A DNA stretch of 12,460 bases from Holosporales bacterium (GTDB lineage: Bacteria > Pseudomonadota > Alphaproteobacteria > BNTO01), in contig JAIRNW010000082.1 in the NCBI GenBank assembly GCA_031257795.1, positions 1 to 12,460 on the forward strand, given 5' to 3'. Under the pieces are notes generated by a model, which saw only the letters and a list, made by a program, of their open reading frames with translations, ran no database searches and was not told the origin of the DNA. Shown here one piece after another: positions 1-6,425 of this stretch. The position numbers were made by a program, and so were the translations under genes. Each line of letters starts with the position of its first letter. Position 1 is the stretch's first letter.

Positions 1-137
1 AAAATTGCCAATTTCTTCGCCTATTACCCTCCTTTTTTGCGATGCACAAAAAATGTGAGTCATCATTAACTAGCAATATCAAGGCTTTTGGCTGGCTGAC
101 GGATAGGTGAGTAGTAACAGAAAATTTGCAAAAAATC
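1..137. other. Left-edge stretch without a recognised gene
   Basis: I see no coding region, RNA gene or clear repeat here. It lies just downstream of the stop codon of the leftward gene that ends at 138 and would hold its 3' untranslated region. A short string near 95-118 faintly resembles the conserved 'acgggtgagtaa' region of 16S rRNA, but its surroundings do not. Confidence 0.4.
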
Positions 138-1166
138 TTAATGAAAGAGATCTATCAAGTACATAAGCGCCTTCCTAACTGGTCCAAGCCTAATAAGTGG
201 CATAATGGTATGGTTCATAATAAAATCGGCGACCGATTGCCACGGATGCGTGACGTATATCGGGACCATTTTTGCTGGGGTGACTAGTTTGTGCATCATC
301 GGGAAAATGAGGTCACGCATCACTGGTGGCCACGGAGCTTCCCATCGTTGGAGGGGATGCTCATCAAGGATTTGTGCAAGTACAAACCGTAATGTCATAT
401 CGTGGCCTTGAAAATAATCAGGAGCGTAACTGGAGGTGAGCAACGCTAGCATCTCTATCACTCTCCTAATAGACGGCACTTTTTGTGCCACTTGTAAACG
501 TGTCTCATTTGGCATCAACTCAGCCATAAGAGCTATGGCTTGCCCAATTTCAGAACTTTGTGATTCAGTTGACTCACGCGCCGCAGTATCAGCTTGCTCT
601 AAAATGCTCGGACCACGTTCAGCCCTACGCAGGAGTATAAAAGCCTCCCCCACTAAAGTACGAAACTGGTCCTCTATAGGGGTGAGTGTAGGCTTTTCTT
701 CCATACAAGCTGTACAGACCAAAGGTATTATCCAAGATAACGCCTCCTCTCCAACTTCCTTGCCTTGTGTGGCTTCTATTGAGGCAAATATCCTCAAGTT
801 AAGAGTAATTCTTTCGGTAAGTCTAGGTACTTCGCAAATATTGTGCTTTAGCAATGCCCATAGATCTGGAAATTTTTCAGCAATAATTCGGATGACAACT
901 GAATTTGTCAGCTCAATCTGAAACAGAGCAAGTGGGTTTACTTTTTGTTCCGAATCTGTCTCTACCGCTACCGGATCAGGTTCGACTTCGGCTACGGCTG
1001 CTACCTGATCAGGGACGACAGCGGATTCTATCGGTGTTGCAGCGTGGGATGCTGCTCTGCGCGCATCGAAATGATCGTGCATGGGAATAGACGTTCGTGA
1101 AAAAACGCAGGAACTGCCAAACAACAGCAAAAAACCCAGAGAGAGGACGGCAAAATGTTTATTCAT
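138..1166 (-). CDS. Secreted or lipid-anchored protein of unknown function (342 aa)
   Basis: I do not recognise this protein. I start it at the ATG ending at 1166. From there it begins with a textbook export signal: MNKHF, a hydrophobic stretch at about residues 6-16, then GSSC near residue 20, which could be a loose lipobox or part of a signal peptidase I site. An upstream in-frame ATG at 1238 would bury the signal and overlap the promoter-like sequence at 1199-1226. Residues about 35-75 are rich in Ala, Val, Pro and Glu and look like an extended linker. The rest appears mainly helical, with many Leu, Ile and Met and few Gly, and ends in ...ALMYLIDLFH. No catalytic motif is visible. No clear Shine-Dalgarno lies before the ATG. 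It stands alone, with a repeat-filled gap between it and the next leftward gene. An effector or envelope role is possible but only inferred from the signal sequence. Confidence 0.75.
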   Translation of the reverse strand: MNKHFAVLSLGFLLLFGSSCVFSRTSIPMHDHFDARRAASHAATPIESAVVPDQVAAVAEVEPDPVAVETDSEQKVNPLALFQIELTNSVVIRIIAEKFPDLWALLKHNICEVPRLTERITLNLRIFASIEATQGKEVGEEALSWIIPLVCTACMEEKPTLTPIEDQFRTLVGEAFILLRRAERGPSILEQADTAARESTESQSSEIGQAIALMAELMPNETRLQVAQKVPSIRRVIEMLALLTSSYAPDYFQGHDMTLRFVLAQILDEHPLQRWEAPWPPVMRDLIFPMMHKLVTPAKMVPIYVTHPWQSVADFIMNHTIMPLIRLGPVRKALMYLIDLFH

Positions 1167-1198
1167 ATTTATTTGCCAAAAACCAAGAAATACCCTAC

Positions 1199-1226
1199 AA
1201 TATAGTCCGTTAATTAAAATTTTCAA
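1199..1226 (-). promoter_or_regulatory. Candidate sigma-70 promoter for the secreted protein gene
   Basis: Read leftwards there is TTGAAA (1226-1221), a 16-base spacer and TATATT (1204-1199). This would start transcription about 25 bases before the ATG at 1166. The hexamers are good matches, but the region is AT-rich, so chance is possible. Confidence 0.45.
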
Positions 1227-1249
1227 CACGTCAATCATGTTTCCATAAT

Positions 1250-1373
1250 TATAGCCAATTACAAATACACTGTTGGTTCGCTGATCCGTGGCTCGACTCG
1301 AGCCGTACGTTTAGTACGGCTCTTCGCCTGCGCTCTGTTCCTCCTGCAAACAATTCACTTGCAATTTGCTATA
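1250..1373 (+). repeat. Palindromic element copy 1 (arm type AGCCAAT)
   Basis: Outer arms form a degenerate inverted repeat: TATAGCCAATTACAAATACA at the left and, read in reverse complement, atagcaaattgcaagtgaat at the right. The centre has the family core, with GATCCGTG, then a perfect 9-bp hairpin GAGCCGTAC-gttta-GTACGGCTC (1300-1322), then cGCCTGCGCTC and CTCCTGC. The arms resemble those of the copy at 11526-11719. It lies upstream of the secreted-protein gene, with its core on the opposite strand to the flanking genes. Confidence 0.75.
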
Positions 1374-1423
1374 TGTCCAACAGCTGGAACGTCTCTCAAA
1401 ATATGAGAACCAGTTTACATAAT

Positions 1424-1516
1424 GATTTAAATTGGTCTTTTCTGCGTCGAATCCGGTTCGAAATTCATGTACGTTCAGTACACTCCGCTTCTCCTGAAAA
1501 ATCCTCAATTTAAATC
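1424..1516 (+). repeat. Palindromic element copy 2 (short, diverged)
   Basis: Perfect 11-bp arms GATTTAAATTG (1424-1434) and CAATTTAAATC (1506-1516) enclose a shortened core: GTCGAATCCGGTTCGAA, then GTAC-gttca-GTAC (1469-1481), then ACTCCGCTTCTCCTG. The core order matches the other copies, while the arms are unique in this window. Confidence 0.65.
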
Positions 1517-1625
1517 TTATATTAACGGGTTCTGAATGCGCCCATCCAACGAACTCGCAAAGTTTTTGTGACGGAGTGTCGATATACTGTTTCGCAAATT
1601 GAACAAGTTTTTACAACTGCAAAAT

Positions 1626-1749
1626 TATAGTCAATCGCACTTAATTTGCGGGATGTCCGCGAGTATCCGCTAAGCGCAGCCCACCGCCGCACTTAGCGGA
1701 TGCTTACCTATATTTGCGGGCATCCCGCAAATTAAGTGCGATTGAATAT
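1626..1749. repeat. Long perfect inverted repeat with nested hairpin
   Basis: A 25-bp arm at 1631-1655 is exactly complementary to 1721-1745, and pairing continues beyond it with few mismatches. Inside is a second perfect hairpin, ATCCGCTAAG (1665-1674) with CTTAGCGGAT (1692-1701). It lacks the GTAC and CTCCTGC core, so it belongs to a different repeat class. It lies downstream of the leftward symporter gene and could terminate or stabilise that transcript. Confidence 0.8.
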
Positions 1750-1788
1750 AGCAATTCTTTCGATGACTTGGTATATGTCAACTGGTTC

Positions 1789-3102
1789 TCACTTAAATCT
1801 GATAAAAGCCCTCAAGCGCACTATCCCCGAAATGTTCAGCAATATTAAGAAGACTGCCGCTAAGCTCATCATCAGCAGTGCCTTTTCCTGCTCGAAAAAC
1901 GAAAAGAAGACAAAAGAACAAACGGCCAAACATAAATAGACGAGTTTCCCGTGTTTTTTACTGATGTACTGCGCCGATTTCACGCCGACAGTCAAAAAAG
2001 CAACGATAGTTGTAAAGCCCGCTATGAACAAGAAAGTGGCCATAAACACGTTGGAGTGCGGGAAAAATTTCGACAACGCTATTGCCACGTATTGGGACGG
2101 CGGCATAGTAGTTGTCCATACCCCAGTAACCAAAACCACAAGCATGCTCAAAGAGCAGATGAAGGTGTCCGTCAATAAAGAGAAAATCCCAAGGCGCGCC
2201 TGCTGTTCCGGCAGAATTGCGCGCGTTTCGGCCTGTATGATCGAGTCGTAGCCAATCCCTATGTCCCCAGAATATACGGCCTTCGAGGTACCTTGCTGAG
2301 CAGCACACATAACCGAACTCCCCGCAAACCCACCAATTGCCGAATGTCCCGTGAATGCGGAGTGAAAAACCTCTTTAAGCACCCCTGGCAGCGCGTCAAG
2401 GCTATGGAATACAATCCACAAACACATCCCAATATACGTGACTATGAAAATCGGCATAAGGAACCCGCAAAATGTGCTCAACCGCCGCACTCCTCCTAGA
2501 ACAGTGTAGAGGATTATTGCGAGTAAGGCGGCGACGACGTAGAGTTTGTTGCAGCCGCAAAGATCCGTTATCGTGTCTGAAATAACGTCGAACTGAAACA
2601 CCTCAACCCCGTAGATACATAGTAAAACGCCAGACAAAAGCGGAACCCATTTGCTGTTTTTGAAGGCTTTTCTCAAATAGAACATCGGTCCGCCGTCGTA
2701 GCCGCCCGATTCATTTGCGACCCTGTACCTGATTCCGAGGTATATTTCAGAATACTTCACTATCATACTCGGGAAGCTGGCGATCCATAGCCAGAGGAGC
2801 GAGCCGGGACCGCCTATGGTGATGGCCGTTATGATCCCGACGATGTTCCCTAGGCCGACCATCCCGCTGACGGAGGCGAAGTATAGTTTTAGTGGGTGAA
2901 TTCCTCTGGACGAACTTTTGGTTGAATAGTGGAGCAGGTCTTTGACGCATGCTTTTGCGCTTAGCAGGACCTTAAATTGGAAACCTTTTGAGACAACGGT
3001 CAGGTATATGCCGCTGATTAATAGTAGTGTGAAGCCGATATAGCTCCAAAAAAAATTATCTAATGCTTCTAAACATTCAAAAAAACCATTCACACACGTC
3101 AT
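1789..3102 (-). CDS. AGCS-family sodium:alanine/glycine symporter-like protein (437 aa)
   Basis: This is a polytopic inner-membrane protein of the alanine/glycine:cation symporter (AlsT/DagA) family, expected to take up small neutral amino acids with Na+. About ten hydrophobic segments span residues 17-430. The family fingerprint is at residues 97-127, GGPGSLLWLWIASFPSMIVK followed by YSEIYLGIRYR, preceded by GMVGLGNIVGI (80-90). The length is near the short end of the family. The region that usually reads FSNEAG is YSGDIG here (277-282), and the usual GWSYYGE stretch near the C-terminus is replaced by VAFLTVGVKSAQY. It is therefore a divergent member, and substrate or ion use may differ. The start is an ATG with AAGGGA close upstream. 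The stop codon lies inside a repeat arm (1775-1791). It stands alone; amino-acid import would suit a host-dependent cell. Confidence 0.9.
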   Translation of the reverse strand: MTCVNGFFECLEALDNFFWSYIGFTLLLISGIYLTVVSKGFQFKVLLSAKACVKDLLHYSTKSSSRGIHPLKLYFASVSGMVGLGNIVGIITAITIGGPGSLLWLWIASFPSMIVKYSEIYLGIRYRVANESGGYDGGPMFYLRKAFKNSKWVPLLSGVLLCIYGVEVFQFDVISDTITDLCGCNKLYVVAALLAIILYTVLGGVRRLSTFCGFLMPIFIVTYIGMCLWIVFHSLDALPGVLKEVFHSAFTGHSAIGGFAGSSVMCAAQQGTSKAVYSGDIGIGYDSIIQAETRAILPEQQARLGIFSLLTDTFICSLSMLVVLVTGVWTTTMPPSQYVAIALSKFFPHSNVFMATFLFIAGFTTIVAFLTVGVKSAQYISKKHGKLVYLCLAVCSFVFFSFFEQEKALLMMSLAAVFLILLNISGIVRLRAFIRFK

Positions 3103-3254
3103 ATTCCCTTATCTTTGTCCGAAACATTTGTGACCGTGTATAGTGCAACTCTTGCTATTTCGGGCATTAAAAACGTTTACTATCGCTTATTGTAGCAGCG
3201 TGAGGTATATAAATGGTTAATCCCGCAAATTTTTATTACGCAATCATACGGCGT

Positions 3255-3369
3255 TATACCCAGCCACCGAAAGTTTGTTGGTTCGTCGATCCGTTTAGGA
3301 ACAGTACGTTGAGTACAGCTCTGCGCCTGTGCTACGTGTCTCCTGCCATCAATTCGGGGACTTGGTATA
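3255..3369 (+). repeat. Palindromic element copy 3 (arm type CCAGCCACCGAAA)
   Basis: The left arm TATACCCAGCCACCGAAAGT is mirrored at the right by ...ccgaa.tt....cttggtata, with scattered mismatches. The core reads GTCGATCCG, GTAC-gttga-GTAC (3304-3316), GCGCCTGTGCT and GTGTCTCCTGCC. The same arm type borders the copy inside recF. The right end is 8 bp from the stop codon of the leftward 416-aa gene. Read on the minus strand it encodes a peptide with GRRHVAQ and PTNFRWLG, matching what the copies at recF and the antiporter encode. Confidence 0.85.
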
Positions 3370-3376
3370 CTCCCGC

Positions 3377-4627
3377 CTACACTTCCCCAATCTGCAAATC
3401 CAAGGACCTCGCTATAATTTCCACATCCGACAAGCATTCAGACAAACAAATTCTCTCGAAAACCTGTATTGCGTTCGTGCTTGCGCCATTCAATTGGCAG
3501 CGGCACCTGCTCCCCTCGCTGTTCATCAAAAAGAAGCCAAGCTCGCCCCACGGGCTTTCAAGCGAATAATAACAAGGCTTTACGTGGCTTAACTGCGTCC
3601 GCAATGAGTCTTTCTTGCACTTCAACGCATAAACACTTTGCAATATCCCCAAATCTTCTGCTTCGTCAGGATTTGCAACGTCACTGAGTAACGCGAAAAT
3701 ACTAGAAAAACAGAAACATTCTTGTTCCTCGCCAGTTTCTATTCCCTTTAAGGAAGTTTCCAACGTCAAACATTGCTTCAATATATCAAAGCTCTGGATT
3801 ATCTCGTCGATTCTGAGTTTGCACCTGCTATGCACATCCCCACCGCTTTTCACGATCGTCTGAAAATGTATTTCATTATAAATATTGTTGCTATTTTCGG
3901 AAGCGTTGACCTTCCTGATGTCGTAATTCAGTCCGGAAGCGCGTGCATTTGGGCCGGATAGTGAAAAAACGCTTGCTAAGTCTTTACTGATAATACCAAC
4001 TCCTTTCGTGCGTTGTTTAAAGAAAAAGCTGGAGATTATATTTTGTGTTTTTGTGATTAAAGCGTTCGCGCCCAAAAGAACCGCATACAGCTCGTTGCAA
4101 AAGTTGCTTTCCATATCCGCACTCATCAGGTGAGCGCTATGCTGTAGGTTCGTTCGCTTGATAAAGTCTTGAAAGGTGACGCAAGATTTTGTCCAGACAC
4201 TGAAAAAAGCATTTCTTATGCGCAAGGCCTCGAAAAAAACCCAATCAACCCCCGCAAGTTTTATTACTTCACACACACAAACTAAATGCGATATAATTCT
4301 TTGAGCCTCGCACAAAAAAACACGAACCACCATTTCCCTCCTGGAAGGAGCGAGGCCGCAGAGTTTTTCAACAGTCGTCCAAAACGCGGTTTCGTAGAAA
4401 AAATGAAATAGGCCCGCTTGTTTTTTGAGTGTGCGCAAGACGTGCGAGAGGTCGGCTAGATCTATTGTTTGATCAATGGCAATTTTGTCGCACGCGTCCA
4501 ACACGGGCCTGCTGTAGCGGAGCCTCTCGCCGTCGGTGATGACTTTGATGTGGAATGGCTTGCGGGAAGAAAAAAGTAGAGGCACGTACATCGCGGACTC
4601 CGAGTTTTTCCCACATCTATATCCCAT
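3377..4627 (-). CDS. Very diverged NuoD-like (complex I 49-kDa subunit) protein (416 aa)
   Basis: By eye this aligns end to end with NADH-quinone oxidoreductase subunit D. Matching blocks are DGE (32-34) and VEKLCGLAPSRREMVVRVFL (86-105) against the usual VEKLLG...RAQYIRVLF; ISHL (112-115) for NHLL; RASGLNYDIRK (229-239) for RGSGIEWDLRK; GDVHSRCKLRIDEIIQSFDI (263-282), followed by LKQCL; YSLESPWGELGFFLMN (354-369) for AIEAPKGEFGVYLV; and a final SLDLQIGEV for TLDIVFGEIDR. Motifs needed at the quinone site are missing: there is no GPQHPAAHG, no HRGTEK, and KKQAGLF stands where DRLDY should be. The last two family residues (DR) are also missing. It is thus unlikely to be the working complex I subunit and is either a non-catalytic paralog or a gene in decay that remains open. 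The ATG at 4627 has AGGGAAG upstream; an alternative ATG lies at 4591. No other complex I gene is in the window. Confidence 0.75.
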   Translation of the reverse strand: MGYRCGKNSESAMYVPLLFSSRKPFHIKVITDGERLRYSRPVLDACDKIAIDQTIDLADLSHVLRTLKKQAGLFHFFYETAFWTTVEKLCGLAPSRREMVVRVFLCEAQRIISHLVCVCEVIKLAGVDWVFFEALRIRNAFFSVWTKSCVTFQDFIKRTNLQHSAHLMSADMESNFCNELYAVLLGANALITKTQNIISSFFFKQRTKGVGIISKDLASVFSLSGPNARASGLNYDIRKVNASENSNNIYNEIHFQTIVKSGGDVHSRCKLRIDEIIQSFDILKQCLTLETSLKGIETGEEQECFCFSSIFALLSDVANPDEAEDLGILQSVYALKCKKDSLRTQLSHVKPCYYSLESPWGELGFFLMNSEGSRCRCQLNGASTNAIQVFERICLSECLSDVEIIARSLDLQIGEV

Positions 4628-4707
4628 ATGGCATACTTCCCTGATACAAACGGTACTTGCTGTGGTGCCGCTTCGACTTCCTTTCCGAATTATACACGGT
4701 TATGCCC

Positions 4708-4760
4708 GGTTCCCAAAAGTTTGCGAGCAGGAGACACTTTGCTAGGCTCGAGTAAGAACC
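4708..4760 (-). repeat. Degenerate trace of a palindromic element
   Basis: GCAGGAGACAC (4727-4737) is the reverse of the family's GTGTCTCCTGC core end. It sits between GGTTC (4708-4712) and GAACC (4756-4760), which may be the remains of arms. No GTAC hairpin survives. This is a weak call based on the core motif alone. Confidence 0.3.
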
Positions 4761-4776
4761 CGTTGACATAATGGCC

Positions 4777-4912
4777 CTCTTTCGAAACCTTCAAAATCAG
4801 AATTTTGGGAAGGAGGCACGGAGCACAGAAGCGGAGCGTACTTAGATGTACGTGAGCATTCGAGCACCGGATCGACGTCCCCAAAAACTGATTTTGAAGA
4901 GTTTGGAAAGAG
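4777..4912 (-). repeat. Palindromic element copy 4 (arm type CTCTTTCGAAACC)
   Basis: The left arm (4777-4800) pairs with the right arm (4888-4912) apart from small changes. The core in reverse complement reads GTCGATCCGGTGCTCGAA, CACGTAC-atctaa-GTACG, CTCCGCTTCTGTGCTCCGTG, CCTCCTTCCC. The sequence is almost the same as the copy at 12288-12422, with only about half a dozen differences, including a small indel in the right arm. It lies about 120 bp before recF, with its core antisense to recF. Confidence 0.9.
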
Positions 4913-5029
4913 GTCCAATGAATAAGTGACCTTGCCAGCTGTCGCAAAAGGCTCGTATGGCCGTTGAGGCGTTTGCGGGAAGGTTGTCTCGGCGCGTTAT
5001 TTAGCTATGCCGTTTCTAGGAGTCGGAAG

Positions 5030-6376
5030 ATGATTTCGCGTCTTTGCTTACAAGACTTCCGCAATTATTCTGGCTTAGACATCCACTTTTCCGAAGGCCC
5101 CGTGGTTTTCTACGGCGCCAATGGCATGGGCAAAACGAATATCCTCGAGGCAATCTCGCTGTTCACCGCGGGCAACGGCTTGCGCAACGGAAAAATACAG
5201 GATTTTTTTCGCTCTCAAAACGCCGAAACAATGGCTCCGCCCCAGCCCAAACAATTAGAACAATGCGGCGTTGGCATTAAAATAGAACCGGATTTCTTTG
5301 AGGAGGACTCCAGAAAAAAAGCCGATGTTTCGCTGACCACGTACATGGAAGTCTCAGCAAATAATGCTCTCAGGAGAGTGTGCAAAATCCAAGGGAAAAC
5401 CGTAAAAAATGCCGCTTGCTTCTACGATTACTTAAACATTGTCAGCATAACACCAACGGTGGACCTGCTCTTCATAGAGCCCGCCAAAACCAGGCGCGAC
5501 TTCATTGATTCCCTCATTTCCTCCTACAACTCCGCCCACTCTCTCCACTTGCACAATTACGAAAAAGCCGCCAGACAGCGCCTCGCAATTCTCAAAAAAA
5601 TGCGCGTTTCGGACGAAGAGTGGCTCTCCTCGCTCGAAGAAACGATGGCACAAAGCGGCACCGCAATAGCCGAGGCGCGCTCAAATTTTGTGCACCTACT
5701 CGATGAGGGGCAGCTCATGTGTGCCGCCTCATCCACAAAATTCACTAGCAAAATCGTTGGTGAGGCGGAAGGCTTGCCGCCCGAAGCCCTAATGCAAAAG
5801 CTCAAACTCACCCGCGAAAAAGACTCCATCTGCGGCTTCACATCTTTCGGCTGTCACAGAAGCGATTGGGTTGCAACTCACGTCAGCAATAACAGGAAAG
5901 TTAGGGACTGCTCAACAGGAGAGCAAAAAATCACACTAATTTCCGTTATCCTTTCTTTTATCCACAGAAGAATGCACCCAGCCAGCGGAAGCACTGAGTG
6001 GAGAGGCGTCGAAGCACAGGCGCAGGGAGGGCCAGTTCAAGCCGATCCACGCCTGGCGCCCGGCAAAATCGCAGACTCTGTTGGTACGCGCCCCGACGAC
6101 CCAGCAAACTTTCGGTGGCTGGGGGAGCACAAAAATGATAAATTGCTCGTGTTACTGCTTGATGATGTTGTTGCGCGCCTCGACCACAAACACCGTAATG
6201 TCCTTTTTGATCAACTTCTCGAAATTGAGCGTAATGTGAAGGGCAGTAATGATGGCGGCTCCCTGCAGGTATTCTTTTCCGGAATAGAGAGAGAGTCCTT
6301 CGCCGACTTGAACAACGCGCAATTTTTCGAGGTTGCAGATTTGGGCCGCAGTGTGACGCGCGAGGTCGCAAAATAA
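5030..6376 (+). CDS. recF: DNA replication and repair protein RecF carrying an in-frame repeat insertion (448 aa)
   Basis: RecF is an SMC-like ABC ATPase that loads RecA at gaps and stalled forks with RecO and RecR. The ATG at 5030 is chosen because AGGAG lies 8 bases upstream and the protein then begins MISRLCLQDFRNY, the usual RecF opening; the frame is open further upstream but without homology. Walker A is GANGMGKT (29-36). The ABC signature is STGEQK (295-300). Walker B is LLVLLLDD (372-379), followed by VVARLD. Between signature and Walker B, at residues about 316-365, lies a segment foreign to RecF, encoded exactly by a palindromic element (5977-6123, 147 bp, no stop codon). Without it the protein would be about 399 residues, close to normal. 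All ATPase motifs survive, so the protein may still work. gyrB follows after 49 bp, so the two are probably co-transcribed. Confidence 0.96.
   Translation: MISRLCLQDFRNYSGLDIHFSEGPVVFYGANGMGKTNILEAISLFTAGNGLRNGKIQDFFRSQNAETMAPPQPKQLEQCGVGIKIEPDFFEEDSRKKADVSLTTYMEVSANNALRRVCKIQGKTVKNAACFYDYLNIVSITPTVDLLFIEPAKTRRDFIDSLISSYNSAHSLHLHNYEKAARQRLAILKKMRVSDEEWLSSLEETMAQSGTAIAEARSNFVHLLDEGQLMCAASSTKFTSKIVGEAEGLPPEALMQKLKLTREKDSICGFTSFGCHRSDWVATHVSNNRKVRDCSTGEQKITLISVILSFIHRRMHPASGSTEWRGVEAQAQGGPVQADPRLAPGKIADSVGTRPDDPANFRWLGEHKNDKLLVLLLDDVVARLDHKHRNVLFDQLLEIERNVKGSNDGGSLQVFFSGIERESFADLNNAQFFEVADLGRSVTREVAK
5977..6123 (-). repeat. Palindromic element copy 5, inserted in frame within recF
   Basis: The arms are CCCAGCCAGCGGAA (5977-5990) and TTTCGGTGGCTGGG (6110-6123), of the same type as the copy at 3255-3369. 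The length of 147 bp equals 49 codons, so the reading frame is kept. The core in reverse complement has GTCGTCGGGGCG, an internal stretch with CAGAGTCTGCGATTTTGCC shared with the copy at 11526-11719 (there caaagtctgcgaatttgc), and CTGCGCCTGTGCT. The GTAC hairpin is lost. The encoded peptide ends PANFRWLG, as in the translation of copy 3 (PTNFRWLG). Confidence 0.9.
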
Positions 6377-6411
6377 AAATCAACATTGGCGTTTTGCCCA
6401 GGAAAACTCTA

Positions 6412-6418
6412 AAGGAGG
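6412..6418 (+). promoter_or_regulatory. Strong ribosome binding site fixing the TTG start of gyrB
   Basis: AAGGAGG lies 7 bases before the TTG at 6426. No ATG is positioned to use it in this frame, and the first in-frame ATG falls inside the conserved ATPase domain. This settles the unusual start codon. Confidence 0.8.
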
Positions 6419-6425
6419 GTCGAAA

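Larger units (their letters stand above)
1404..1791. repeat. Outer inverted repeat enclosing other palindromes
   Basis: TGAGAACCAGTTTACAT (1404-1420) and ATGTCAACTGGTTCTCA (1775-1791) are complementary at 16 of 17 positions. They enclose element copy 2 and the perfect 25-bp inverted repeat, so the gap looks like palindromes nested within a palindrome. The right arm contains the TGA stop codon of the symporter gene. Confidence 0.5.
4628..5029. other. Divergent intergenic region upstream of recF
   Basis: This gap separates the leftward NuoD-like gene from the rightward recF. It holds a full palindromic element (4777-4912) and a degenerate trace of one (4708-4760). Promoters for both genes must lie here or inside the elements. 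I find only weak -35/-10 matches, for example TTGCCA (4932) with TATGGC (4956) at an 18-base spacing. Open frames on the minus strand in this region are composed of repeat sequence. Confidence 0.6.

Noticed and set aside
95..118. Possible 16S rRNA fragment (GACGGATAGGTGAGTAGTAAC)
   Set aside because: Only a short resemblance to the conserved 'gacgggtgagtaa' region; it has an interrupting insertion and no rRNA-like sequence on either side.
436..921. A 161-codon rightward open frame opposite the secreted-protein gene
   Set aside because: It has no signal, motif or ribosome binding site, while the leftward frame has a signal peptide and a promoter; taken as antisense shadow.
1250..1791. CRISPR array
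   Set aside because: The repeats are inverted, unequal and not regularly spaced, and no cas gene is present.
3180..3437. An 85-codon leftward open frame containing GRRHVAQ and PTNFRWLG
   Set aside because: It is the translation of element copy 3 overlapping the end of the NuoD-like gene; useful as evidence for the element's frame but not as a gene.
4690..4947. An 85-codon leftward open frame upstream of recF
   Set aside because: Composed mostly of element copy 4 and a degenerate repeat; no recognisable protein features.
4964..5029. Upstream TTG start for recF adding 22 residues
   Set aside because: The added residues do not match RecF, while the ATG at 5030 has AGGAG at good spacing and the canonical N-terminus.
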